NCBI GenBank assembly: GCA_964034945.1
Contig: OZ035960.1
Location: 14,449,903-14,513,902 of the forward strand
Length of the DNA: 64,000 nt
Reading direction: 5' to 3'
Source: Chrysopilus asiliformis
Lineage: Eukaryota; Arthropoda; Insecta; Diptera; Rhagionidae
This document shows, in pieces, positions 24,468 to 36,720 of this stretch. The notes beneath the pieces are model-generated. The model was given only the letters and a program-made list of their open reading frames with translations. It ran no database searches and was not told the origin of the DNA. The translations under genes and the position numbers were made by a program. Position 1 is the first letter of the stretch; every line of letters begins with the position of its first letter.

Positions 24468-24625
24468 GACAGACAGACGGACAGACAGACGGGCAGACGG
24501 ACAGACGGACGGACATGCAAAAATTAATTATTTTTATTATTCTAATTACACTGGTGTAATTAAATAATGCTTATTGGTAGGTTTTAAGTAAAAAATGTTA
24601 AATGCCAAAGTCAAAATACCCTTGA
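23690..24625 (+). repeat. Family A repeat, copy 3 (interrupted by 23881-24175)
   Basis: Same order of blocks as 13750-14350: AACATAACAAAAGCTAGAAT, TTGATGTATGGGAGTTTAAT, interruption, CCTAAATAACTTTTGTTCTT, then TTTTAAGTCTCTAGCGCAAG and a long (GACAGACG)n tract at 24386-24518, ending AAAATACCCTTGAAT. It is directly followed by the element 24628-24895. Confidence 0.82.
23881..24175. mobile_element. TA-flanked MITE inside family A copy 3
   Basis: Inverted ends TCGTCGGTGATAG, extending imperfectly for about 55 bp through GAGCAGTTTGTAAATACCGC. TA (in ATAT) on both sides; copy 2 reads CTCATATCCTAAAT at the empty site, which fixes the insertion. The TA target suggests Tc1/mariner-type mobilisation. 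No ORF of its own. Confidence 0.82.
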
Positions 24626-24627
24626 AT

Positions 24628-24895
24628 TAGGGTTGCCATGCAGCCCTAAAAACAATGCCCCGGAGCGAACTTCCAAATGTTTGAATATGTCACCAAAAGC
24701 GGCGCGCCACCTCAGAAAAATGACATCTTTGGATTGCAGCTTAATGCTAGAATCCAGACTATTAGCAAAAGGAAATTTACCACTCTTGACAAGAAATGTG
24801 AATCATGTCGCGAATCACCTGTTTGAATTTTTTGTACTCATCTAAAATTCACATCCGGCAAGTAGTAGTTTTGTCGCGCCTCTAAGGCAACCCTA
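24628..24895. mobile_element. Probable MITE with TAGGGTTGCC ends
   Basis: Short inverted ends TAGGGTTGCC and GGCAACCCTA bound 268 bp of non-coding DNA placed exactly at the end of family A copy 3. No clear target duplication. Confidence 0.55.
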
Positions 24896-24899
24896 TCAT

Positions 24900-25100
24900 T
24901 TCTTGCGCCCTCGGCAAGGTGAAAATTATAGTCAAAGGTACTTAAACTTACATGTTATAGTCAAAGGTACTTAAAGTTAACAGAAAAGCACGGTTTTGAA
25001 CAAACGCAGCCACAAAAAAATTCAAGTCGCTAAGTCAGCGCGTTCTCGAGTTATTTAAGGTACGTACATCGGACAGACTGACAGACAGACGGATTTCGTA
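24900..25100. repeat. Fragment of GTCY repeat with short tandem duplication
   Basis: GTCAAAGGTACTTAAA occurs twice (about 24932 and 24960), followed by CGTTCTCGAGTTATTTAAGG, the inverted counterpart of the family B block beside its microsatellite, and GGACAGACTGACAGACAGAC at 25072-25091. Confidence 0.65.
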
Positions 25101-26190
25101 TTTGATCATATACTTGATCAGAAGGTTTCTATCTGCTAGCGTTCTCGACTCGGTCACCGTCTTGAATACAATATTTTTTTTCCTTGGAAATAGGCGGTAC
25201 TACTTTAGTTTTTTTTCCCACATCATAAACAAAATTGCCACAACAAAAAAATTTCAAAAATTCAAATATTTTCGCGTTTTTAAAAATCGAAAAATTCAAC
25301 AATTAGATATATGAAGTCAAAAACAGAACTCAAGTCATTCAAACCAGGGAGTACAAGGGCGAGAGCGGTTAGAGGATTCGTAAAACTCATGCCGAACATT
25401 GCCAGATCTAAGCGAATCAAAGCAGATCAAGGCAAATCTTCTACACTCTCTTTCGGCGAGAGTGTGCGTCTAGCGAGAGTTAGTGTAGACATAAATATTC
25501 ATGAATGCTGTCTGCAAATTGCCATAAATAATTGTTACTAATTTGAAATAAAATATGAATTACACAAAGTATGAAAAGCGCATTGGGGACATAACCATAT
25601 AATAAGGAATATATAGAAAAAACTCTGCCGAGCAAATTTTTGACAAATTTCCCCTTCGAAGGGGGGAAAAATGTCCCTAGCTACGGCCTAAAAGTTAAAT
25701 ACTTTTAGACTAGGGAGCACGAAGCAGAGAGAACATTTTCTAATCATTTTCGTCGTATCTATTCAATGAGATGGAGGAATCGAATGGATAATTTTTTCCG
25801 TGTTAAATCGGATCCTCTTGCTTCATCTCACAGTGGAAAAATTTTCTCTAAAAATTTGTTCTAAGAGTTTATTCTCTAGATTATTTGTTCTCTGACATAA
25901 CTTTGAGTTGTGAGCATCCACAATCTATTCACATTTTCATCCACATATTTTAAATCGCTTTAAAAATATTGCAAATGAGAGCAATAATACGAAGCCAAAA
26001 AGAAATTGTTCGAAGCCAAAAAGAAAATAAATTGAATGTATTTACATTTTTAAATCAAAAGTTTATAGATATCCCTACATATTATGCATATCCTTTTATC
26101 CTGGGATTTTCATTTTACTATGGTTACGAAAATCCATATCGATTTTCTCTTAATATAATAGGCTTCACAATTGTACTATTTTTGATTTTA
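25100..26190. other. No gene seen
   Basis: Short ORFs only. A local duplication of CGAAGCCAAAAAGAAA lies at about 25990-26025. No domain is recognised. Confidence 0.4.
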
Positions 26191-26192
26191 CT

Positions 26193-26717
26193 TAGGGTGA
26201 CCATACATTTCGGAGTAACCGGGACAGTCCCAGATTTAGGCCTATTTTTCCGGCGTCCCAAAAAACTTTGTCCCAAAATTTTCAATACGCTAGAAAAAAT
26301 GATAACTAAATATGCAAAACTATCTCTACTGGCGACTTGGGGTTGCTAGAAGATACATTTTTTCGCTGTGGCGCATTTTTTTATCAATTTTCTACCATAT
26401 TGCTCAAAACAATTTGCCTGCGGCGCATTTGGTTTTATTAGTTTTTTTTTTACAATTTCATTTATGGAACATGAAGAGCACAAAAAATTGAGATCATTCC
26501 CGCTTGGGACTGTGTAACTATTGATTTGAATTATTGCGCCGCATTCTGTATAAAAAATTTCACCTGCGACCCAGATTTCTTAATTGTTTTTCGTTAAATC
26601 AAGTTTTCTATATAAAATTTGTAGTTTTATTTTCGCGTTTTACCTCAGTCATCCCCCACAACCCCACCCCACGGTCATTCCATCCCAGATTGATCCAAAA
26701 GAAATATGGTCACCCTA
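26193..26717. mobile_element. hAT-like MITE, family E copy 1
   Basis: Inverted ends TAGGGTGACCATA and TATGGTCACCCTA with flanking 8-mers ATTTTACT (26185-26192) and ATTTTATT (26718-26725), a 7/8 target duplication as expected for hAT. The subterminal ACCGGGACAGTCCCAGATTT recurs inverted in the copy at 47634-48486. No transposase. Confidence 0.75.
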
Positions 26718-26729
26718 ATTTTATTGGAT

Positions 26730-28160
26730 GAGTCGTATTCAATACGTTATTAGGTCTTGCGAAATATATAATAATTCGTAATTTTTCTTTTTTTTTTGTG
26801 GCCATTTCCCAATGCTGAGCCCAAGTTTAAAGTATTTTTGAGCAAAAGTTTTAAGTATTTTAATTACGTTTGAATTTTTCTGGATTTCCGTAAACACTTA
26901 CATAAAATATGTATTCGTATTTTTAATTTTAACGCCACGATGATAGATGATATGCATTTTATGCATCGGTTGTGTACAAGTTTTTTCATCCAGATCCTAT
27001 TGTAATTGCCAGAGTTTTCTTGAGGGTTTTTCATTATTTCCTAGGAAAAGTATGATTCTTGTGGGAGAGTTTTATCTTTTCCGTTTGTCAAAATTAAGTG
27101 TACATTCGAGATTTATGTAATTTTTCTTTCATACTTTACCAGTAAAGAATTTTTTGTTTATATAAAGTGATATTGTAAAGAAAAACTTGAAAAAATGTGT
27201 TATTAAAAAGTTTTTAAATGGAGATGTTGGAAAAACGAAAAACTAAACAGCTTAAAAGAATATTCTACTTAAAAAGTTCCTGTTACACGATTATTTCTTT
27301 TCACAATAAGTTTGTAAGGGAAAAACAGAAACAGTACAGTTGTTGCCTTGTAACAATATTTTAACAAAAATAATACCCTGTTTTGTACAAGAAATTGTGG
27401 AAAATATTATTTTAGCATACAACCACATTTATGGTAGCTATTCAAATTGCTGTAGCCGCGGAAATGTGGATTTAATATTTTCTAAGATATTTCCATTTAT
27501 AAAAAATGTGTTATCTTTGTTCTTTAGAAGATTTAAAAAAAAATTAAAAACAAATGTTTTCCTTAAGTAGGAGTAAATGGTAATAGGATGAAATTGTGTA
27601 GAAACTTCGAGCGGAAAAAATAATTTTTCACATTAAATTTTTTTTAAGATAAGTATGGTTTTCTAGAAACTTTAGATATGTATGGTTTTCTAGATATTTT
27701 AGATACGTATGGTTCTCTAGAAAAAGAAATTTCCCTGTACACTGAGAAAAACAGCCGATTTCCGTTTATATGGGAAAGTCCAACTTTTCCTCTGCCATCC
27801 AAATATTTCCTCTCCTAGTTTCAGGAAGTTTATCGCTGCGAGCCATTGATATTGCATGCGGCAGAAAAGAAATGTCTGAAAAAAAGAAAAAAAGGTTCAA
27901 ACGGAAATAATTTTGCAAATTAAAATTCACACATAAACACATTAATCTAGATAAAATTTAGAAACACAATAATTTCCCATAGTCTGTCATTGTTAAAAAT
28001 TGGTAAACCTTAAAATACTTTTAGTTTTCTTCCTACATTTATATCGAAAAAGTTTGGTTGAGGAGAACAAATAGTTTCTTTGTAAAAAATGGCTGTCGCT
28101 CAAGTCAACTTTTTTAATGTAAACATTTAATAAAAATTTGGAAGATTTTTTGCCAATTAT
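26730..28160. other. No gene seen; AT-rich DNA
   Basis: No ORF with recognisable similarity. A short three-fold repeat of TATGGTTTTCTAGA-like text lies at about 27654-27722. Confidence 0.4.
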
Positions 28161-28164
28161 ATTG

Positions 28165-28855
28165 AAACTAGCTTGCAAACCCGTCGTTGCCGGGTAAAAG
28201 TTTTTTGCAAAAATTTTCTTGCACCAAAAAAAAACAAAGAAATAACTTAAAAACTTTTGAAAAAAAATCGTTATGCTTTCAGGACCTCCCGTTCCGAAAT
28301 TTAAAATTCTAACACCAGATTCGTGTTCAGTGGCTCCGAAACCCCCTTAAATATACTTTTTCCCTTTTTTTACGGGGAAAAAGGATATTTGCGTTATCCT
28401 TACAGGACCTTCCGTTTTGAATTTTGAAAATCTAATACCAGATTCGTGATCGGCGACCCCGAAAACCCTCTAATGCCATTTGTTCTCGGGAAAAATGGGA
28501 AAAAGGATATTTGCGTTATCCTTACAGGACTATCCGTTTAGAATTTTGAAAATCTAACACCGGATTCGTGATCAGCGACCCCAAAAACTCCCGAGTGAAA
28601 CTTTTCAGCCTCCTATTGAGCAGGATTCATGGCGAAAATCACGGTTTAAAAACACCCAAACCCCCTTTACCCCACGTTCACCCATTTAGAGGCAAAATTT
28701 CGGAAAAACCCCGCCTTAGTGAGCGCCTACGCGATGGTTGGGACATACTGTGAAAGTTTCAAGTCTCTAGCTTCAGGGGATTGGGCTGGGCATTGATGAG
28801 TCAGTCAGTCACTCAATCAGTCAATCAGTCAATCAGTATTTTATATATATAGATT
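28165..28855 (+). repeat. Family C dispersed repeat, copy 2
   Basis: Begins CTAGCTTGCAAACCCGTCGT, has two internal near-repeats GGATATTTGCGTTATCCTTA at about 28383 and 28510, then CAAGTCTCTAGCTTCAGGGG, a (TCAGTCAA)n tract at 28799-28836 and the end TTTTATATATATAGATTT. More complete than copy 1 at 12995-13600. Family unknown. Confidence 0.82.
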
Positions 28856-28859
28856 TATG

Positions 28860-30070
28860 CTTGTTAGAAACTATATTGGACGAAAAGCAAACTCCCAGCT
28901 TATATCGGTATGTGTTTCAATTTCAAGCCGTGTAAGGAAAAATAGACAGCTGGCTGGTCCATCATAAAGGATCATCCAGTTTGTTGATTCAGAAAGATTT
29001 CTCTTCAAATTCAGTCCTAGTTATTATACACTTTGACCCACTCTCCTGTATTCAATTGTCTTGAAATTTTGCACACATATGCCATACATTCTGATGTTGA
29101 AATTAGAATTCATTCTGATGTTGAAATCAGGTGTGGTCTTGTTTTGGAACAATTTCCTTTCTAGGGACTTTGGTGGTTCCTGATCCCGAATTTGAAACAC
29201 TTTCCCACTTTCTTTTTTAAAAATATGTTAGAAAATTAAAATGCTTGTTGCATATATTTTATTCTTTTGAGTGAATTTGGAAGTCTACAATGTTTAAAAA
29301 ACTTGTTTTCACGCCAATTTTTTATCATATTTTCAATTTTTTAAATTATTTTTATCAGTTGCTAGCACTTTCCAATATATTAAATGTGTGAAAGTTCACT
29401 AAACCCACTGTCCAATGTTACGAAAACGGTTAGGTATCTATGCATATCATAGTAAACACATAAAATATGTTTAAAAAGGATGGAATACTAACAGAACATA
29501 TGAACATCGGAAATTGTTTACTTTTAATTATCATAACTAAATTATCAATTATGAGCAAAATGCATATATTTAATTAAAATGAGGTACTCTGCAACTATGC
29601 GCATATTAATTTTGCACTATAATACAATTTCAGAAAATATTATGATATGTTATTACACAGCATAACCGCATAAATCACATCTATAGAATTATCTCATGTG
29701 TGTATATTGAAATAAAACATTTCCTTTCGTTGGCTATTATCATATATCAAACATGAAAAATATTTGATTATCCTGTTTATCATTCAGTTCGCATTTCATT
29801 ATAATACTCCAGATTATTGATTCACTTTAATGCCGATAATGATGTTTTTAATTACTTGTCAATATTCATGGCACATAATTTAATTATCGATCAAAAAAAT
29901 TCAACGATTTTGCAAAATTGTGGATGAAATTTATTACACGAAATAGAGTTAAAATTTTCAAAAAAAACGTCATCTCATCAACTTTGATTTAAGTTATTTT
30001 TACCTTTGGTAATCTTGCTATTTTTTAATGAAAATAATTTTGTTTTGTTTTTCCTCATGGCCAGTTGACA
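28860..30070. other. No gene seen; AT-rich DNA
   Basis: Low coding potential throughout. A short duplication of CATTCTGATGTTGAAAT lies at about 29088-29128. Confidence 0.4.
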
Positions 30071-30198
30071 TTAAGGTGCCGCTCCACATGCCGGCGAGAA
30101 CCTCTCGATAGCAGCTACTCGCAAATGGACACGTCTCTGAGAGTCGCTCGCAGAAACTTGCAAAAACTCGCGAGCTAGTTTCTGCGAGCTGTCAAGAG

Positions 30199-33100
30199 CA
30201 GTGATGCTATATCGAGGGGAATTCCCCTTTTTGCGGGGAATTTGAGTATAAAAATTGTTAATAGGGGAAAAGGGGAAAACGCTTCAAAACGAGGGGAAAA
30301 TCTTCGCCTTTCAAGTAAACCCGAAATACTTTTAAAAAATTACGGAAAAGTAGAAGTCATAAACAAATTATATAAAGACTGTTTTTCTCTAACAACTCAG
30401 CTTTGAAAAATAATACCCCAAAGCAGCAGATATGCAAGCGGTCGGCAGCGCACACGAACAGCGGAGCATGTCGCTTGGTCGAAGAAAAACATTCAATTCA
30501 TTTTCAAACTCTCTGATCAACACGAAGTTTTACCGAAATCGTAGTTTTCTATCAACTTTTGGGAAAGTACCGCTAGCTACAACGGTTACCTCCCATACAA
30601 TTTTTCTTAAATACAAATTTCTCGAACACTGCGCTTGTGAGAAAAAATGCATATAATCAAAATTAAAGGAAATAATATTGCCCACATTTTTAATTTTAGG
30701 TGAACTCCACCTCAATTCATACTCTCGTTTACAGTTAAGTTCGATTTCTTAACTTTGCTCGATTGGATATTGTTAGGGATCTAAAAAAAATTACCCGTAT
30801 TTTTTTGTTTGGTCCGGTCGGCGGAGGGGAGGGGGTCAAAGTCGGCGAAAACTAGAAATCACAAAAACTTTAAAAATTTGTGACGGCTTAACCGATTGAA
30901 ATGATATTGAACATTTTGGAAAGGTAATTCCTTGTCACAAAAAAATATTTTTTGACTTCCTCTCCCTTCCCCCCACCGTCATATTGTAAAATTCAATTTA
31001 GTGGCAATATAAATAAAATTTGGGCCTAAATGCGTTATTTAAAAAAAAATCAAAAAAAAATCGAATACAAGAAAATTGTATATATTTTACTGATTTTCGA
31101 TTGGTTTTTGTTTTCTGTACATAATATTAACTCAAAAGATTTAGGAGTTTAAAATTAATTAGAAATTCATTTAAAAGAAAGTTTTTTTCTCTTTGAGAAA
31201 GTTTCCGTCTGGAATAAATCTGTGAAAATTTTGAGTTTCTGGAAGTATTTTGACACTTTTAAACCTTCTTTGAAGTTGTTGCTGTTTTTCTTGAGATATT
31301 TTAAATTTCGTCACTAAATTGAATTTTACAATATGAATGTGAGGGGGAGGGAGATGAAGTAAAAAAATTTTTTTTTGTCACAAGGAATTACCTTTCCAAA
31401 ATGTTCAATATCATCTCAATCGGTTATTTCGATACAAATTTTTAAAGTTTTTGTGATTTCGAGTTTTCGCCGACTTTGACCCCCTCCTCTCCTCCTACTG
31501 GAATTTATTCCCAGAAACAAAAAAATACGGGTATCTTTTTTTAGGTCCCTAACTACATCCAAATGAAAAAAGTTAAAAAAAAAACAAAGGTGACTTTCAA
31601 GCTCCATTTAAGTCGAGTATGAAGTTTTTACATATCTCTAACGGTTCATGAGATAATTTGAAAAACATTATTTTTCACATATTTTTTCGGAAAATTTAAA
31701 TATTGCAGAAGAAAGTCATGTAATGCTCATATCTCTTTTTTGAATTGTTTAAATCATACTTTAAATTGTTTAAATAAAATACATTTACTTGCTTTATCAA
31801 ACTACAATTCTGTGGAAATTTGATAAAACTTGAAACTTACATTCTCAAAGCAATTTAAAAATATGAACAAAATATAACAAGATAAAATTTTTAGTTTGAT
31901 GATTATTTTAACGTTTAAAGTTCAAAATAAATTTTGAATTAACACAGAAACTAAAAATTTTCTCATGTCACATATTTATTGTTAAAAATCAAAATATTCA
32001 AATCGAAAATCTGCGGAAGGAAAAAATACGCCCACACAAAAAAACACACACACAAAATACAAACACACAAAAAAAAACACCAAACACACTTGCCCCCGCT
32101 TCGTCTCACTTGGATAAGAATTCAACGAGAATAAAACGAACTAGAAACGAACTAGAAACGAAAACTGGTTTTAACAAAGGGCGAATGTAAGCAGCGGCAT
32201 GTATAGGCGATCACCACGGCTGCTTGTGGCTGCTTGTGGCTAGTCGGCAGCTGCTACGTCACGATGGGGTATTATTTTGAATTTCGGTTTTGCACTAAGA
32301 TGAGTTGTTAGAAAAAAACAGTCTTTATATAATTTGTTTATGGTAGAAGTACAAATAATTAAAAACAATTACAATTCCAAGCTTAGGCAAAGGTAAAGAG
32401 TGAAGGAAATACCCTTATTTATGCATTTTCCACTTTATAATGATCTTATTGCAATGGTAAAGTACACCCCAATCTTTTAAACGAAAGCACTTTAAAATGG
32501 CTTTGGAATCTACGTTTAACCGATTTTTCAGTGTACTTTTTAACAGCTTTGAAAAAAGCACATTAAAAAGTACCATTTCTCATGTTATGCAAAGTAATTA
32601 CTTTAAATTATTTTAAAAGATTTTGATGGAAAGTAGTTTCCATGAAAGTTCATTGACACATATTTTTTGTTCGTTTTTCGGATTTCTTAAATATATTTTC
32701 AATAGAAATATTTTCAATTGCCAATCAGCAGAAGTGCTTTGTTTAAATTATGTAAAAATCAATTAAATCGGTAATTTCTTGATCATCTTTAAAATTTGGC
32801 TTAATGTACATACTAATTTCGACGAATATTCACCAGAAGAATGCATGGACCAGTGGCAAAGTGCCCGGAATACAAAAATCGAGTTTCAGTCGCGACTTAA
32901 TTTCGTTTTCTTCCATTTTTTGATATTTTTATATTTTTTAAATTCGAAATATGGAAATAATTTTTACCGAATTTAAGGAGGACAGGATCATTATAAGCTC
33001 AAAAGCAAAGGAACTACCTTGATTTATAAATTTGTGACTTGCTTTGATTATTATCCAATTGTGAATCCCGACTTCTTTTCAAATTTTTTTTTGACGTTTG

Positions 33101-33380
33101 GTTGGAGACCCGTCACGTTGTTATCGGGAATACAATTAACAAGTATTTTGTTAAAGCTTTACAAAATATAAAATTATTTCCTAATTTGTGTATTTTTCTC
33201 TTAAAAGACTAACATGAGTCCAAATGACAATAATTTTTGGTTTTAATACATGAATTCTTTATTTAAAATTCGTTTTTTTATAGGGGAAAAACGAGGGGAA
33301 TTTCGTCATTGAAAAAGGGGAAAAAGGGGGATTTCGTCATTTGGAAAGGGGAATTTCACTAAAGGTACATAGCATCACTG
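30199..33380. mobile_element. 3.2-kb hAT-like element nested in family F MITE
   Basis: Begins CAGTGATGCTAT and ends ATAGCATCACTG, flanked by the exact 8-bp duplication GTCAAGAG (30191-30198 and 33381-33388), the signature of hAT. Subterminal GGGGAATT words recur at both ends. No hAT transposase ORF is present, so it is non-autonomous despite its size. It carries a family B fragment (about 30525-30700) and a long inverted repeat (30772-31554). Confidence 0.9.
30772..31554. repeat. 783-bp inverted repeat (about 240-bp arms)
   Basis: Left arm 30772-31010 and right arm 31312-31554 are reverse complements at roughly 85-90 % by eye: GTTAGGGATCTAAAAAA against TTTTTTTAGGTCCCTAAC, then TACCCGTATTTTTTTGTTT, GGGGTCAAAGTCGGCGAAAA, GGAAAGGTAATTCCTTGTCA and TTGTAAAATTCAATTTAGTG. 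Weaker pairing extends outward to about 30700 and 31620. Non-coding; lies inside the hAT-like element. Confidence 0.85.
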
Positions 33381-33639
33381 GTCAAGAGTGATTCTACTCT
33401 CCAGTCGACAGGCCTCCACTGAACTCTCGGAGAGTAGCTCACCAGATACGAACAGCGTTTGAATTTCGTTAGTAGCTCTCGAGAACGCTAGAAGCTAGAA
33501 GCTCGATTTCGCTAGTAGCGATAGAAAAATCGCCGAAATTAACTCTCAAATGGACAACCTCCTGCGAGTAACTCTCGAGAGTTTTTGAGAGTTACTCGCG
33601 TATTTACTCTCATGTGGAGCGGCACCTTAAGGCTAGGTG

Positions 33640-34375
33640 TTAGTTGATATTAGCTGGAAACTAGGACACAAACTGGAAGTCTCCCACTAGTGTGATGCTA
33701 GTCCAAAAAGCAGCTGACAGTTTAATAGTTTTGTCGTAATAGCCAGTTACTGTCAATTAGAAGTTAGTATTAATGCCAACTGGACTTTCATCTGAAAAAC
33801 AAAAAAAATTGCAAAATGCTTACATTTTTTAATTCCAATTGCACTGTCGGTTCTCTAGTCAATTTTTAATTTCCTTTTCTATGGTGGGAAGGTATTTTAT
33901 TAATGACGGAGGCCAACTCGAGAATGAGGGCAGATAGAAACTATCTGATCAGTACGAAAGCCTCTTCATGCAAAATTATGAGGATGTCCGTGCATCTATC
34001 TGTCGGTCTCGCCGTTTTACGTATCTTAAATAACTCGACAACACGTTGAACTACAAAGTTGAAATTTTTTGTAAATAAGTTTTACAAAAATCGTGGTATT
34101 CTATCTACTTTTCTAACGGTACCTTCCACACGATTTTTTCGAAAAAACACAGTTTTTTTTTGACAATTTCTCGATTGTCTATGCACTTTTGGGTAAAAAC
34201 AAATTTTACAAAATTTAAAGGCTATAAAATTTTCTACATTTTTTACTCGTTTTTCCGTATCTCTAACAATTGTCAAAAAAAAAAAATTTGAAAAAAACTC
34301 AGTTCCTTGAAAATTTCTCGGAAAGTATGCGCTATTATTAAAAAATGCATATAACTAAATTCAAAGAAAATAAAA
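33640..34375 (+). repeat. Family B repeat, copy 2, with short unique lead-in
   Basis: From about 33960 the text matches 21060-21440: CGTTTTACGTATCTTAAATA, TTGAAATTTTTTGTAAATAA, TTTAAAGGCTATAAAATTTT, TGAAAATTTCTCGGAAAGTA. The microsatellite is reduced to CTATCTGTCGGTCTC at about 33996. 33640-33960 shows nothing recognisable. Confidence 0.75.
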
Positions 34376-34379
34376 GGGA

Positions 34380-34897
34380 GAGGAGGGAGGAGTGATCTCA
34401 TATTCTAAAATCATATTCTAAACACATTTCGTTGTTATAAATTTTTCGATATGATGTATAGATTTCGAGAAAACAGGAAAAAAGTATTCAATTCATACGA
34501 GGGAGAAAGAAGGAGTGATTCAACTGGATTTGGAAGTACGGATGAGTTATGTAGAATATCATTCTAAATACATTTTACCTTCACAAATTTTTTAATGCGA
34601 CTTATCATTTTCGAGAAAGTTACAAAAAAAACTGTTTCGTTTGTATGGGTGAGAGCGAAGAAACGGATCAACTTTGCCCGTTCAAAAACTCAGCCCTGAC
34701 ATTTACTAGAAACGAAACGGTTGAAAATTTCAAACTTCTAGCTCAAACCTTTCGAAAGTTTAGGGGTTCACGGGCAGACGTACGAATAGATACATTGACT
34801 GGCGGACGTAGGAACAGACGGACGTACATGCGGAAATCAAAACTTTTGTCATACTAAACGCCATTTCATTTTTGTGTCCGACAGTTGGTTCCGTGCG
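34380..34897 (-). repeat. GTCY repeat related to the intron 2 copy, reversed
   Basis: Two tandem units of about 145 bp (34384-34530 and 34531-34680) with GAGGAGTGAT...TTTCGAGAAA are the reverse complement of the units at 1395-1840. Then TTTCAAACTTCTAGCTCAAA and a decayed GACAGACGGACG tract at 34775-34825. The end, TCCGTGCG plus ACAAACGGTATACTAAATCT, is split by the MITE 34902-35284. Confidence 0.78.
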
Positions 34898-34901
34898 TTA
34901 A

Positions 34902-35284
34902 GGTGCCGCTCCACATGAGAGTAAATACGCGAGTAACTCTCAAAAACTCCCGAGAGTTACTCGCAGGAGGTTGTTCATTTGAGAGTTAATTTTGGCGATT
35001 TTTCTCTTTTCAAGATCAATATCTTGATTTTTTTTGACATCTTGCTTTGGCGAGTTCTCGAGAACTACTAGCGAAATTCAAACGCTGTTCGTATCTGGCG
35101 AGCAACTACCCAAGAGTTCAGTGGGTGCGTGTCGCTAGAGAGTAGAATCACTTTTGACAGCTCGCAGAAACTAGCTCGTGAGTTTTTGCGAGTTTCTGCG
35201 AGCGACTCTCAGAGACGTGTCCATTTGCGAGTAGCTGCTATAGAGAGGTTCTCGCCGGCACTTACTCTCATGTGGAGCGGCACC
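34902..35284. mobile_element. piggyBac-type MITE, family F copy 2
   Basis: Perfect ends GGTGCCGCTCCACATG, here followed by AGAGTAAATACGCGAG, i.e. opposite orientation to 30071-33630. Flanked by TTAA (34898-34901) and TTTA (35285-35288). It interrupts the end of a GTCY repeat whose continuation ACAAACGGTATACTAAATCT follows. 383 bp, non-coding. Confidence 0.88.
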
Positions 35285-35446
35285 TTTACAAACGGTATAC
35301 TAAATCTAATATATTGCTATGTGATTATCATATACAGTATAAACACTATTCAAGAATAGTGAAAAATTACACACTTTCCGATTGGCTCGTGAATAACTTG
35401 AGAAATAAAGAACTCTTTCAACATTCCAAAATTCAAATCACGAGTT

Positions 35447-35605
35447 CATAAAATATGTCACGCTAACTTTAGGTTTTTCGGACCCCATTCCCCTCTCGTC
35501 TTGCTGTTCGGTGGTTTTTCGGACCCCGTTTCCCCCTCGTCGTGCTTTTCGGAGTTTGTCATTATACCTCCGCTTTCTTTAAAAATGTGACATATTTGAT
35601 GAACA
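35447..35605. mobile_element. Degenerate MITE related to 2271-2436
   Basis: Starts TCATAAAATATGTCACGCTA and ends AAATGTGACATATTTGATGA. The C-rich interior TTTTTCGGACCCC...CCCTCGTC is duplicated in tandem at about 35478 and 35515. Confidence 0.6.
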
Positions 35606-36715
35606 GTAAAATTCTGCAAATATACAAAAGTGTACGAAAAATATCAATAAATAAAATAAAAAATCTATTTTTAAATAGCTTAAGATAAATATTGAATTGT
35701 TTTACTGTTTTTATCCATTATCATTCTATTTCACTGTTTATCTCTTTTTTTTTAATTTTTTGCAGATATTCTCGATCAACAGACATGAAATTTAAGTCAA
35801 TTTTCACAACGTGATAGCTAATATTAAAATTATTATAGAAACTAAATTAATTAAAGTAACTTGAATAATGTAAATGAAAAATTTCTTTCAGTTTGAGTGA
35901 ATTAAAATAAGTAAAATATTTTATTTTATTTTCAACTGATAGATTTTAAATAAAAAAGTACCTAGAAAAGATTCGATTTTCTTTTTTGGTTTGTTTAATA
36001 CTTATTTTTTTTTTGTTTTTTAAGTTTTACAATTAGATATAACTTTTTGATAAGCTGAAAAAATAAACATTTCATTCAACCTTCATTTTTTTTATAATCT
36101 GTTACTTTCAAAAGAACAAAAGTAAAAAAAAATCCATCAGTCGTTTTCTAAAATTTTTCTTACAACTAAAATAAATTTTGTAAATAAAACTAGTAAAAAA
36201 TATAGTCGGTAACATTCAACCTATCGTATAAATAAATTTCATTAAGATAATGTGCAAAAACCACTGACGACGAAATAATGTAATCTAAATATTCCTAAAC
36301 CATAAAAAAAAGACTTCAAGAAATTTAATTAAATCTTAACAACAAAGAGTAATGTTCAACAAAAATGATAAAAAGGTAATTTAATAAAATATTATATAAA
36401 ACAATTGTTCAGGTTGTTAATAGAACGACATCAATTATATAATACATATGTAAAGAAATGAAGTGAGAATTCAATTTATATACTTAAAAAAATTGTGAAA
36501 AACATTATTGTTAAAAAAATTTCATTGAAAAATAAATAGGGGTATTTACACAAGGTATTAACTTGGCCGTCATCGTTGTAAAATTGTACTTATTGTTAAG
36601 GTTTTGTAAGCAACAACCAAAACACACGACATTATTTTTCGCCACTTTAACAACATTTTTTAAATATTAACTGCTTTGTTTGAAATATTAAAGAACCAGG
36701 CAAGAAATAGCGTTT
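35606..36715. other. No gene seen; AT-rich DNA
   Basis: Very AT-rich with long A and T runs and no ORF of note. Confidence 0.45.
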
Positions 36716-36720
36716 TTCGT

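Larger units (their letters stand above)
30071..33630. mobile_element. piggyBac-type MITE (family F copy 1) split by a hAT-like element
   Basis: TTAA at 30071-30074 and 33627-33630 bounds perfect ends GGTGCCGCTCCACATG. The MITE parts are 30075-30198 and 33389-33626 (net about 360 bp), rich in ACTCGCGAG/CTCTCGAGAG words. They align in opposite orientation to 34902-35284 and 63153-63511. No coding capacity. Confidence 0.9.

Noticed and set aside
24146..24527. ORFs over the GACAGACG tract (both strands)
   Set aside because: Microsatellite translation within a family A repeat.
25969..26349. 126-codon ORF with hydrophobic stretches
   Set aside because: Runs across the left end of the MITE at 26193; no family resemblance.
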